Counted from the first letter of the stretch, positions 14,545 to 22,270 are shown. The stretch: DNA of 24,401 nucleotides from Deltaproteobacteria bacterium (GCA_021159445.1 JAGGRV010000185.1:1-24401), one strand, 5' to 3'. Numbers and translations: made by a program. Notes: generated by a model from the letters alone, not told the origin.

Positions 14545-16311
14545 CTTTCTTTGAGGCAAAGGACACACCCATCCCAAAGGAGAAAGCAGGCGTTCTTTAA
14601 GCACGTACTGGTCATAGGCTGCAAATAGATCCGTCTTTTTCAGTTGTCCGATTACGATCTTCGGATCATTAGAGTTCACAACCGGAAGGAAAGAAATGTT
14701 ATGCCTGGCAAAAAGGTGAAAGGCCGTTTCCATGTCGGTCTCTTCGTCCACTGTAACTATGTCCTTGACCATGACTAATTTCGCGGTGGTATCAGGTCTG
14801 CACAACTCCGGATGGGCAAAGTACTTTCTGCAATCCCTCAAGGTCAATACTCCTGATAGGCGATCCTGTGAATCAAGTACAAGAAAGTGAGGAAAAGGGC
14901 TTTGCTCCATGGCAGACGCTATCTCACTGAAGGGGGCATCTTTTCGCAAGACCTGCAAGTCCGTGCTCATATGTTCACCTACTCTCATACCCCTCAAGAC
15001 ATTGACCTCGTGACCTTTTACAATATTCACTCCCTTAAGAAGGAGCTTTGTCTCATATATTGAGTAGCCATGGAGCAGACGGACCACCGTAAGGCTTGCA
15101 ATACATGATACCATCAGGGGCAATATCACCTGGTAACTATATGTAAGCTCAAAGATGGTGAGCACCGCTGTTATGGGAGCCAGAGTGGTTCCGCTAACCA
15201 TGGCTCCCATGCCTATAAGGGCATAGTGAGCAGGGACAAGACCTGATTCCGGCCACAGTGACTGGGCTCCAAGGCCCACTAAAGACCCCAGTGCTGCTCC
15301 TATAAACAGGGATGGTGCAAATATTCCCCCACTCATTCCCGATCCTATGGAAAAGCCTGTAGCCACGATTTTGGCAACAAGCAGCGTTAGGGCAAATACC
15401 AAGGACACCTTGTCGGCAAGGGCGGCATTTATGCTTTCATACCCCACACCCAAAGCCCATGGACAGTAGAGGGCAATAATCCCTATCAGGAGTCCGCCAA
15501 GGGCAGGACCCAACCAGTCCGGCACCCCTATCCTCCTCAAAAACCTGGGCAAGGAAAAAATTGCTCCCATAAGCACCAGGCTTATGAGACCAGCGACAAG
15601 CCCCAGGAAAAAATAAAGGAGCAGCTCAGCCGGATGTGCCATAAAGAAATCGGGGATCTCAAATATCTGCGCCCCTTGCCAAAACGCCCTGGCAACCATC
15701 GTACCTGTGACAGCAGATATTACTATGTTGCTGAGAGAGGCGATTTCAAGGTCGAAAAGCAGCACCTCCACTGCAAACAGAGTTCCAGCCATAGGGGCCT
15801 GAAAGGTAGCAGCAATGCCTGCTGCAGCCCCACAGGCAACTGCGAGCCTCCTTGAATCCCGGCCCAAATTCAAAATCTGGGTAAGTGAAGAACCAATGGA
15901 AGACCCAATCTGGACCACAGGACCTTCCCGCCCGACCGAGGCCCCTGCTGAGATAAGCCCTGCCGTAACAAAGGTCTTTATCAGAGTAACACGATGCCTT
16001 ATTCGGCCGCCCCTGAGAGCTAGGGCCTCCATTACTTCCGGCACACCGGGTCCTCTGACCTCGGGTGCCCAAAAAGTAATTATGGGTCCTATCAGCAGGC
16101 CCATACCGGCTGGGATAAGAATCTTCCACCACCAACCGGCATGTTGGAGCTGTTCTGTAAAGTTAGTGCCGGCAGGCCACAGAACCTCTTGACCATAGGA
16201 TATCAGCCCCCTGAATATTACCACTCCCAGGCCGGCTAGCGCCCCAATGGCTAGCGCCAATAAGAGCGGACCTATATATTCCTTTAGAGTTTGTATGGAT
16301 CTATTAAGCAT
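14536..16311 (-). CDS. CLC family anion channel/antiporter with C-terminal CBS pair
   Basis: A 591-residue inner-membrane protein moving anions such as chloride or nitrate, either as a channel or in exchange for protons. The three anion-pathway motifs are present: GPGVPEVMEAL (87-97), GREGPVVQIGS with the gating glutamate at 129, and GSGMSGGIFAPSLFIGAALG (323-342). The first motif has proline (88) where E. coli ClcA has Ser107. At the internal proton-glutamate site (E. coli Glu203) the aligned residue is Val183, in the sequence FAVEVLLF. Residues about 445-565 form two CBS domains, which in this family can sense nucleotides. The ATG at 16311 has only a weak ribosome-binding site. The last codons overlap a heptamer repeat. 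The gene stands alone, with a perfect-looking palindrome about 70-95 bases upstream. Confidence 0.93.
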   Translation of the reverse strand: MLNRSIQTLKEYIGPLLLALAIGALAGLGVVIFRGLISYGQEVLWPAGTNFTEQLQHAGWWWKILIPAGMGLLIGPIITFWAPEVRGPGVPEVMEALALRGGRIRHRVTLIKTFVTAGLISAGASVGREGPVVQIGSSIGSSLTQILNLGRDSRRLAVACGAAAGIAATFQAPMAGTLFAVEVLLFDLEIASLSNIVISAVTGTMVARAFWQGAQIFEIPDFFMAHPAELLLYFFLGLVAGLISLVLMGAIFSLPRFLRRIGVPDWLGPALGGLLIGIIALYCPWALGVGYESINAALADKVSLVFALTLLVAKIVATGFSIGSGMSGGIFAPSLFIGAALGSLVGLGAQSLWPESGLVPAHYALIGMGAMVSGTTLAPITAVLTIFELTYSYQVILPLMVSCIASLTVVRLLHGYSIYETKLLLKGVNIVKGHEVNVLRGMRVGEHMSTDLQVLRKDAPFSEIASAMEQSPFPHFLVLDSQDRLSGVLTLRDCRKYFAHPELCRPDTTAKLVMVKDIVTVDEETDMETAFHLFARHNISFLPVVNSNDPKIVIGQLKKTDLFAAYDQYVLKERLLSPLGWVCPLPQRKSD

Positions 16312-16379
16312 TTACCACATAATAGCATATATGATTCCAGTAAAAAAAGTCTATTTTGAGCCGCCATCCTGAAATAGCT

Positions 16380-16407
16380 ATATAAGTTTCGTATACGTAA
16401 CTTATAT
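16380..16407. promoter_or_regulatory. 28-bp palindrome upstream of the CLC gene (possible operator)
   Basis: A 28-base sequence that equals its reverse complement except for one symmetric T/A position. The outer arms are ATATAAGTT and AACTTATAT and the centre is CGTATACG. It lies 69-96 bases upstream of the CLC start and just past the end of a decayed transposase gene. It could bind a dimeric regulator or be a remnant of the insertion sequence; the sequence alone does not decide. Confidence 0.45.
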
Positions 16408-16420
16408 ATTACTAATATGT

Positions 16421-16657
16421 TTATATTATAGCTTTAGATCGACTCCGACTTTTTGCATGGTAAGGTTTTGAGATAAGCTTCCTTTTCAGGGTTGACTCCA
16501 CGGCCACAGTGGGCATAGAATCGAATTAGTAGAGTTGGTCAAGGATCATTTTCAGGTCATTTGGCAACTTTTTCGTTACGAGAATCCTTTCGTTGTCATT
16601 AATGACACAGAGTAAACAATCTCTGGAGTGGAGATCGATCCCTCAATGGTATTTCAT
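16421..16657 (-). pseudogene. IS110-family transposase, decayed N-terminal fragment
   Basis: Read from an ATG at 16657, the frame gives MKYH, a TGA stop, then GIDLHSRDCLLCVINDNERI, and further on LPNDLKMILDQLY, a TAA stop and VAVEST. This order (a GIDLHS start, a C-V-I-N strand, a LPND segment and a VxVEST end) is that of the catalytic DEDD N-terminus of IS110 transposases. After VEST, where a NWYWLVDGL-like sequence is expected, the frame continues as LKRKLISKPYHAKS to a stop at 16421, so the middle of the gene appears deleted. Two internal stops and the missing core make it non-functional. It lies between the Nudix and CLC genes. Confidence 0.75.
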
Positions 16658-16695
16658 CTGGTGGCTTCCTTTTATGGATATTTGACACTGTAATT

Positions 16696-16710
16696 GGGCT
16701 TGTGCAGCCC
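16696..16710 (-). terminator. Short hairpin directly after the Nudix stop codon
   Basis: GGGCT and AGCCC flank a 5-base loop immediately downstream of the stop codon. The stem is short and no U-tract follows, so it is at best a weak terminator or 3'-end stabiliser. Confidence 0.3.
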
Positions 16711-17181
16711 TTATAGCCCGGTAGTAATAGTCTCTTGTGCCCATTCAAGGGCCGCCCTCACCCTTGGAGCCACCAGAGAAAGTGCCTCTTCATACGATAC
16801 CCAGCGATACTCATCGTGTTCCGGTCTCCCAATATCCGGATTTACCGGAAGGCTCACACGAGACTCGCTGGTCTCCGCTATATAATAACGGGCCACCTTG
16901 CCACGGCCATAAGGTCCCGTCTCCCTGTAATCGTATCCCCAGCGAAAATTGAGGTCATTCAAGGTAGTCTCCTCCTCCACCTCCCTCTTGGCGGCTTCAA
17001 CAGGAGACTCACCCGGTTCCACAATCCCTTTTGGAAAATCCCAATAACCAAAGGCCCTGAGCAATAAATATTTCAACCGAACACCATTCATCCTGACCAA
17101 TATTACCCCTGCGGAAAGGATCTTTTTCTTTGTCACATTGCTCTCCACAAAATTCTTCATTCTTAATTCTTCATTCCTCAT
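16711..17181 (-). CDS. Nudix hydrolase, Ap4A-type
   Basis: A protein of up to 156 residues that would hydrolyse a nucleoside diphosphate linked to another group. The Nudix box is at 52-74: Gly52, Glu58, then REVEEETTL at 66-74. The catalytic Arg-Glu and two metal-binding glutamates are kept, but the Gly before the last residue of the box is Thr73. The flanking sequence (YWDFPKGIVEPGES) is typical of diadenosine tetraphosphatases of the MutT type. The ATG at 17181 overlaps the last base of the radical SAM stop codon, which suggests translational coupling. However, its first eleven codons come from a low-complexity direct repeat (17151-17175). A GTG at 17136 with GGAG six bases upstream and the sequence TKKKILSAGVILVR after it is an equally good start. 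Confidence 0.88.
   Translation of the reverse strand: MRNEELRMKNFVESNVTKKKILSAGVILVRMNGVRLKYLLLRAFGYWDFPKGIVEPGESPVEAAKREVEEETTLNDLNFRWGYDYRETGPYGRGKVARYYIAETSESRVSLPVNPDIGRPEHDEYRWVSYEEALSLVAPRVRAALEWAQETITTGL
17151..17175. repeat. 11-bp direct repeat overlapping the Nudix N-terminus
   Basis: AATTCTTCATT occurs at 17151-17161 and 17165-17175, separated by CTT. On the minus strand this reads as an 11-mer, AAG, and the same 11-mer. The same plan (11-mer, AAG, 11-mer) with a different 11-mer occurs at 22361-22385. Confidence 0.7.
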
Positions 17182-18056
17182 TACTCGGTCCCTATAAAAA
17201 ACGGTCGAAAATCAGACTCATCCCGTTCAATTGCATGATTTATCTCTTTCAAGAGCCTTGACCTGTCCTGGGGCAGGTGGCCGTAAAGGTTGATGTAGTT
17301 CGTATAGTGATCACTGGTAAGGAAAGTTTTAGCTGTCAGGCCTTCGAGGAAGGTCCTTGTTTCCCTTAAAACGCCGTGAGGAGTCAGCATCTTAAAACGC
17401 CCTGCCAAGACATCATCCAAAATAGGTGTATTTATCTTTGGCACAAAGGTGCGCAACCGGACAAAGTCGGGGGCAATTTCATTGATCACCCTGGCAGTCT
17501 CTTTTGCATGCTCGTGTGTTCTTTCCCGGCCTCCTATCCCCAAAATAACATACAGGCTTAGTTCGATCCCTGCGGCCATCGACCACCTGCCCGCTTCGAT
17601 CTGCTCCTGGGCATGGGTACCCTTACGAATATGTTCCAAGATGACATCATCACCTGATTCAAGGCCCACATGAATGCGTCCAAGGCCCGATTTGGCCAAC
17701 TGTCTGAGCTTATCCGGTCCTTTTTTATGGATAAAATGAGAAGATCCATAAACCGTGATCCGCTCAAGACGGGGAAAGGTTATCCTGGCAAACTGACATA
17801 CATCAGCCAAATTCTTTGTATTCATAGCTATTGTGTTTCCCGCAGGGAGAAACAGGGTGCGCACGTGAGGGCCATAGATCTCTTTTGCTTCCACCATGTC
17901 TTGCTTAATATCTGCTACCGGCCTGACGCGGTATTTAGGGCCATTCTTATAGACCATGCAAAAAGTGCATCGGTTATGAGGGCATCCGATAGTAGCTTGG
18001 ATTAACAACGAGTCTGCTTCACTGGGGGGCCGGTATATGGGACCTTCATAGTGCAT
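17181..18056 (-). CDS. Radical SAM protein of unknown function
   Basis: A 291-residue cytoplasmic protein. The iron-sulfur site is Cys25, Cys30 and Cys33 in IGCPHNRCTFCMVYK, a CxxxxCxxC form common in a subgroup of uncharacterised radical SAM proteins. Downstream, LFLPAGNTIAMNTKNLADVC and the sequence GLGRIHVGLESGDDVILEHI (about 109-128, with the SAM-binding GLESG motif) match the radical SAM barrel; KGTHAQEQIEAG and YVILGIGGRERT follow. The substrate is not known. The ATG at 18056 follows TGAGG seven bases upstream. The gene overlaps the Nudix gene by one base, so the two form an operon. The C-terminal sequence has no extra cysteine cluster or cobalamin domain. Confidence 0.87.
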   Translation of the reverse strand: MHYEGPIYRPPSEADSLLIQATIGCPHNRCTFCMVYKNGPKYRVRPVADIKQDMVEAKEIYGPHVRTLFLPAGNTIAMNTKNLADVCQFARITFPRLERITVYGSSHFIHKKGPDKLRQLAKSGLGRIHVGLESGDDVILEHIRKGTHAQEQIEAGRWSMAAGIELSLYVILGIGGRERTHEHAKETARVINEIAPDFVRLRTFVPKINTPILDDVLAGRFKMLTPHGVLRETRTFLEGLTAKTFLTSDHYTNYINLYGHLPQDRSRLLKEINHAIERDESDFRPFFIGTE

Positions 18057-18210
18057 GGAGATGCCTCACCACAATAATAACTCAAATTAGGTTATCATAA
18101 AACACATATCGTTCGTTGCAAGGTGAAAACAGCCCTGAAAAACTTCCATCCTTGCACTAGAGCTGTCTTTTCCTGATTTCAACAAATGCTATTGCTTTTC
18201 AATTAAGTGT

Positions 18211-18239
18211 TGCGCCATCTGAACATACACTTTATTCTG
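18211..18239 (+). promoter_or_regulatory. Possible sigma-70-type promoter for the gene at 18308
   Basis: TTGCGC (18211-18216) and TATTCT (18234-18239) with a 17-base spacer. If used, transcription starts near 18246, which excludes the GTG at 18245 as a start and agrees with the ATG at 18308. Confidence 0.4.
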
Positions 18240-18307
18240 TCTTTGTGGAGAACTTGCAATGCAAGGACAAACTGAAAACCCCAATTTTAGCTAGAAAGGA
18301 TGGAAGC

Positions 18308-18736
18308 ATGTTCGTGAGCGAAAAAGAGAAAACAGAATTTTCCAATTTTCTTGAAAGCTGGACAAATGACCAACACAATAATAAAAGCGCCTTTTTTAAG
18401 CTAAGAGACAATCTCATGGAAAAGGATGGTGCCATCCTGACCTTTAAGTCGCGCCCAGGTGTAAGTTATTCTTTCAGGGCAAGCTTAGACAAACACGGCG
18501 AGAGCAAACTTTTTGTTATGGCTGATATCATAGATGATGACCCTGAAGACCGTTGGCTTTCAGTATGTTTTTATGGGGATATGATAACAGATCCGGATGA
18601 AGTGGGAAATCTGATTCCAAAAGGTCTCCTTGGAGAAGACGGTTACTGCTTTGATATTTATGAATATGACGAATCCAAGGTTTCCTATGTTGAGCAAAGA
18701 ATTGATGAGGCCTATGCGAAAACGTTGGCTTGTTAA
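18308..18736 (+). CDS. Small acidic cytoplasmic protein of unknown function
   Basis: A 142-residue protein without signal peptide or membrane segment. The ATG at 18308 is preceded by AAGGA seven bases upstream; a GTG at 18245 in the same frame has no such site. The sequence alternates predicted strands (AILTFKSRPGVSYSFRASL at 42-60) with a conserved-looking acidic part, LSVCFYGDMITDPDEVGNLI then PKGLLGEDGYCFDIYEYD (84-121), and ends in a helix (YVEQRIDEAYAKTL). I recall similar small proteins from sulfate-reducing bacteria but know no named family, so no function is given. It is followed by the TPR-methyltransferase gene 97 bases further on. Confidence 0.75.
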   Translation: MFVSEKEKTEFSNFLESWTNDQHNNKSAFFKLRDNLMEKDGAILTFKSRPGVSYSFRASLDKHGESKLFVMADIIDDDPEDRWLSVCFYGDMITDPDEVGNLIPKGLLGEDGYCFDIYEYDESKVSYVEQRIDEAYAKTLAC

Positions 18737-18833
18737 GAAAGCATCCAATGCGGATACGGTTCTCTCCACTCTTTCTATCTAATAACGGACACAGCTCTCC
18801 CAATTTCCTATACGATACCGATTGATCCATCCT

Positions 18834-20183
18834 ATGGGTAATCGCAAAAAATCAAAAAAGGCCGCACGGAAGTATTCTATCCCATCGAAACGCAGAAAAT
18901 ACACTCCGGAACATCTTCTTAAAAAGGCTTCTTTAGCCCATAGGGAAGGCCGACTTGCTGAAGCAGAAAAAGGCTATCTGGAAGTATTGAAAAACAAGCC
19001 TGATTGGGGAGCAGTACTGAATGCGCTTGGAACAGTATTCATGGATCAGGCCCAACTGGATAAGGCCCAGAGGGTCTTTGAGAAGGCAACAGAACTTAGA
19101 CCTCCCTATTCCCCTGCATACTATAACCTGGCCAGGCTAATGCAGCTAAAGAACGATCACAAGGGTGCTATAAGTATTTACAGGGCCATGCTGGAAAAAC
19201 AGCCTGGTTTTGGTCAAGCATGGAACAATCTGGGTACCGCATACAGGGAGACTGGAGACCTGGATGAAGCCCTATCCTGTTTTCGCAGGGCAGTGGAGTT
19301 CTCTCCCGACATGGCAGAGGCATGGAATAACCTCGGCGTAGCACAGGACGAGGTTAATATGATCCAAGACGCTGCAAAGTCGTATAGAAAGGCCATTGAG
19401 ATACGGTCAGATTATGCATCCGCCCACTTCAATCTTGGGATTTATCTACAAAAGCTCGGGCTTTTCAAGGAGGCTGAGGATCATTACAAAAAGGTCCTTA
19501 AGACCAAACCGGACGATAAGTCGGCAAGGTTCATGCTCCAAAGCCTGGGGACACTGGAAACACCTGATGCCGCCCCTGCGGAATACGTGCGCAAAGTCTT
19601 TGATGGGTGTGCCGGGACTTTTGAAAAGACCCTGGTTGAAAATCTTGAATACAAGACCCCTGAACTACTTTTTGACCTTGTGCGCCCATATCTGACTAAT
19701 GAAATGACAATTTTGGACCTTGGCTGTGGAACCGGTCTGGGCTCTCAATTCTATCGGCCGTTTGCAAAAAAACTAATAGGAGTCGACGTATCGTTAAAAA
19801 TGCTCGAAAAGGCTGCGGAAAAGAAAATCTACGACCGGCTTGAGGCCTTTGACATACTTCAAGACTGGAAATTCCCTCAAAAATTTGACCTGATATACAG
19901 CTCTGACGTCTTTGTATATTTCGGAAATCTGGACACGGTCATCAGGTCCGCATCTTCTTATCTGGTTTCCAGCGGGATAATTGCCTTTTCAGTAGAGAGA
20001 TTGGATAACCCCAGCATGGGGTACCGGCTCTTTCCCAACAGTCGCTATGCCCACTCGCAGACATATACTCAAGAGGCCCTAAGACGTCATGGATTACATC
20101 TGTTAGAGGAGGCCGAAGCAGATATCAGGAAGGAGTCAGGAGATCAGGTCAAGGGATTATTGTTCGTAGCAAAGAAATATTAG
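18834..20183 (+). CDS. TPR-containing SAM-dependent methyltransferase (COG4976-like)
   Basis: A 449-residue cytoplasmic protein. A very basic start (residues 1-22, with many Lys and Arg) is followed by about six tetratricopeptide repeats (residues 27-230; for example AEAWNNLGVAQDEVNMIQDA). The C-terminal half is a class I methyltransferase: AEYVRKVFDGCAGTFEKTL precedes motif I ILDLGCGTGLGSQF (293-306), then IGVDVSLKMLEKA and the post-motif FDLIYSSDVFVYFG. This order is that of the 'predicted methyltransferase with TPR' group COG4976. The repeats probably bind a protein partner or substrate, which is unknown. The ATG at 18834 is preferred to an in-frame TTG at 18822; neither has a clear ribosome-binding site. 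It overlaps the convergent gene at 20180 by four bases. Confidence 0.87.
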   Translation: MGNRKKSKKAARKYSIPSKRRKYTPEHLLKKASLAHREGRLAEAEKGYLEVLKNKPDWGAVLNALGTVFMDQAQLDKAQRVFEKATELRPPYSPAYYNLARLMQLKNDHKGAISIYRAMLEKQPGFGQAWNNLGTAYRETGDLDEALSCFRRAVEFSPDMAEAWNNLGVAQDEVNMIQDAAKSYRKAIEIRSDYASAHFNLGIYLQKLGLFKEAEDHYKKVLKTKPDDKSARFMLQSLGTLETPDAAPAEYVRKVFDGCAGTFEKTLVENLEYKTPELLFDLVRPYLTNEMTILDLGCGTGLGSQFYRPFAKKLIGVDVSLKMLEKAAEKKIYDRLEAFDILQDWKFPQKFDLIYSSDVFVYFGNLDTVIRSASSYLVSSGIIAFSVERLDNPSMGYRLFPNSRYAHSQTYTQEALRRHGLHLLEEAEADIRKESGDQVKGLLFVAKKY

Positions 20184-20647
20184 GCTGAGCGTCCTTGCCT
20201 GATCCATTCTCTCCAAAATAGACGACTGGAAAAGAAAAGGCCCATACCCACTGCCACATAGATTCCCCATACCAGGACTCCGGGCAAAGGGCTGACCCTC
20301 AAAGACATCCCCAGAAAGACCATAAACAGTATCATCCCCCAGCTTTTAAGAGAGAGAAATCCTCCAAGGCACCTGTCCCCTTCCCTTCTTAGTATCCGGG
20401 AAATTACCCGTATTGCGGTCTTATCAAAAATCAACCGGCCTTTCAACACTCCGATGAAGGCAGCAACTATAAGCCACCGGGAATTTGTAGCTCCTGGTAA
20501 GCTCATCATGTTACCGGCTCCCCGCACAAACAAAAAAAGACCCACAATTGTCCACATAAGGCTCGCCAAAAGGACGTGTACCCTGGCAGAGGCCGCTGGC
20601 TTGCGGGCCTCAAGCCAGTTTAAGATTCTCCCATACCTGTAAGACAT
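20180..20647 (-). CDS. Small integral membrane protein of unknown function
   Basis: A 155-residue protein with about four hydrophobic segments (roughly residues 24-42, 57-70, 101-116 and 122-141) and a basic N-terminus (MSYRYGRILNWLEARKP). No family motif is recognised. The ATG at 20647 has only a weak GAG upstream. Its last four bases overlap the end of the TPR-methyltransferase gene on the opposite strand, so there is no room for a separate terminator for either gene. Confidence 0.7.
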   Translation of the reverse strand: MSYRYGRILNWLEARKPAASARVHVLLASLMWTIVGLFLFVRGAGNMMSLPGATNSRWLIVAAFIGVLKGRLIFDKTAIRVISRILRREGDRCLGGFLSLKSWGMILFMVFLGMSLRVSPLPGVLVWGIYVAVGMGLFFSSRLFWREWIRQGRSA

Positions 20648-20718
20648 GACTCATTATAAACTAATTCATCCGGGCCTTTTATAAAACCTCAAGTTTTCCA
20701 AGAGGCCCTATATTCTAT

Positions 20719-20879
20719 TATAACCGTTCTCGAGATTACAGCGCCAGTTTTACCGCAACCCACCGAACTGTAATCGTTTACAGGGTGCTGCAGATGCGAG
20801 GCGGAGGGTATGCAGACGTACTCCCTGTACTTCAAGTGCCCGACAACAAAGCAGATGCGGTGCCCTGTAAACGATTACA
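20719..20879. repeat. MITE-like element, family 2, copy B, at the end of the endonuclease III-like gene
   Basis: A 161-bp element very similar to 7321-7482, in the same orientation. The right end CCCTGTAAACGATTACA (20863-20879) pairs perfectly over 17 bases with an internal arm TGTAATCGTTTACAGGG (20769-20785). Its terminal TGTAA on the minus strand supplies the last two bases of the Met225 codon and the TAA stop of the gene at 20875-21552. Confidence 0.88.
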
Positions 20880-21552
20880 TTCCACTTAATGGACATTTTT
20901 CACACCTTGGTTTTGTTTTTTTGCAGAAATTCTTACCAAGGATAACCCACAGGGCATGATATTCGTTATAGAGTTCTACATCGGCAGGCAGATGGTCCAT
21001 GAAAAAGGAGCGAACTCCTTCATAATCGGCATTCTCGTCTATAAAATCGTGCCTCATGAGGGCCCTTACCGTATAGACATCCACTACAAAACTGGGAAGC
21101 TCTCCTGCATAAAGCAGAATACTGTCCGCAGTTTCCGGGCCTATGCCTTTAATATCAAGAAGCATTGGCCTTAATGTCTCAAGACCCTTTGAAAACATAG
21201 TATCTATACTACCCTCAAATTCATCCACTAGAAAGGCCACGAAATTTTGGAGCCTTTCGGCCTTTACATTGTAATACCCGGCTGGTCGGATAATTTGGGC
21301 AAGCGATTCCCTTGACAATTCGTAAATGGCCCTTGGCCTCAAAAGATCTTTATTCTTTAGATTGGAAATAGCCCTTCTTACGTTTTCCCAACTAGTATTC
21401 TGGGTAAGAATTGCACCTGCGCAGACCTCAAAGGGAGAGTCGCCTGGCCACCAATCCTGCGGTCCAAAGGCCGACAAGAGACGTTCATATATGGATATCA
21501 GCTGATCCCCGACAGGACCGGCATATCCAGTAGTTAGACTGCTAGAAACCAA
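20875..21552 (-). CDS. Endonuclease III-related DNA glycosylase, C-terminus altered by a repeat element
   Basis: A 225-residue HhH-GPD protein of base-excision repair. The helix-hairpin-helix is LLDIKGIGPETADSILLYAG (131-150) and the catalytic aspartate is Asp158 in FVVDVYTVR. The lysine that makes E. coli endonuclease III an AP lyase aligns with Glu140, so a monofunctional glycosylase of the COG2231 type is expected. The iron-sulfur loop has Cys210, Cys217 and Cys220 with the standard spacing (6 and 2 residues). After five more residues, exactly where the fourth cysteine belongs, the frame stops inside a family-2 repeat. The start is a TTG, since an in-frame stop lies two codons upstream and no ATG follows early; AAAGG lies about ten bases before it. 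Function may be impaired. Confidence 0.83.
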   Translation of the reverse strand: MVSSSLTTGYAGPVGDQLISIYERLLSAFGPQDWWPGDSPFEVCAGAILTQNTSWENVRRAISNLKNKDLLRPRAIYELSRESLAQIIRPAGYYNVKAERLQNFVAFLVDEFEGSIDTMFSKGLETLRPMLLDIKGIGPETADSILLYAGELPSFVVDVYTVRALMRHDFIDENADYEGVRSFFMDHLPADVELYNEYHALWVILGKNFCKKTKPRCEKCPLSGM

Positions 21553-21599
21553 TTGTCAAAGGACCTTTAACTGCTTTCTGAAGTAAAAAACATATTTCA

Positions 21600-21929
21600 T
21601 TAATCACTTCTTATAAGGAAAACATATATCCAGCAAGCGACAACTGAAGTAAGGGTCACTCCCAAAACAGCAATATCTTCGAGAATCACCTCTTGGCCCT
21701 CTTCTGGAAGAGAATAGATCAATGCCAAACATATAGCGACAGTGCCCACCAGTACCGCTAGGGTCCTGACAAACTTAAAAAAGATGAGTAAACACAGCAC
21801 AAGAATGGTTGGCACTATCACGTATGGATTGCTGGCTAAACTTATTGGATCAAGGCTTGACATGTATGAGACAATGTTTTCAGTCTTCAGCTTTTCAAAA
21901 ATTCCAGCCCAATCTATTTTCCAGTCCAT
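21600..21929 (-). CDS. Small membrane protein of unknown function
   Basis: A 109-residue protein. The ATG at 21929 follows AGGAGG seven bases upstream; a frame opening at 21953 lies upstream of that site and is not used. An amphipathic N-terminal third (WAGIFEKLKTENIVSYMSSL) is followed by hydrophobic segments at about 37-52, 55-73 and 84-106, so two or three membrane passes are likely. It ends close to the start of the endonuclease III-like gene, 47 bases downstream on the same strand, and may be co-transcribed with it. No family is recognised. Confidence 0.7.
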   Translation of the reverse strand: MDWKIDWAGIFEKLKTENIVSYMSSLDPISLASNPYVIVPTILVLCLLIFFKFVRTLAVLVGTVAICLALIYSLPEEGQEVILEDIAVLGVTLTSVVACWIYVFLIRSD

Positions 21930-22270
21930 TGGATAACCTCCTAACCAGGACAAACCGGAATAGTGTCTTCAAACTCAATTAGCTTGAAAATATTCTGTCA
22001 TAAAAAGCACGAATACCATAATTACAGACCTCGTTAAGTGGTTTAGTGGTTGATTAGCTAAGTGGTTATTATTATTTGAATTTATATGGTTTGCATAGAA
22101 ATTGGACACTTGATGTAATTGAAGCTCTAATATGCTGATTTAACATACTTATTTTCCGACTCAACGACTCAACGACTCAACTATTTGACGATCTCTGAAT
22201 TAAGTGACTAATGTTATCATCGGCCTTTTCCGAACAAACAATAACTGGTAAGCTGTCTTTTTTCTCCCAG
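21930..22270. other. Intergenic region with short tandem repeats
   Basis: A divergent gap with no gene. It contains three loose copies of a (T)AAGTGGTT-like unit near 22036-22070 and three exact tandem copies of CGACTCAA at 22157-22180. TTGACG (22185-22190) and TAATGT (22209-22214) with an 18-base spacer could be a weak promoter for the M48 gene. Nothing else is recognised. Confidence 0.5.
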
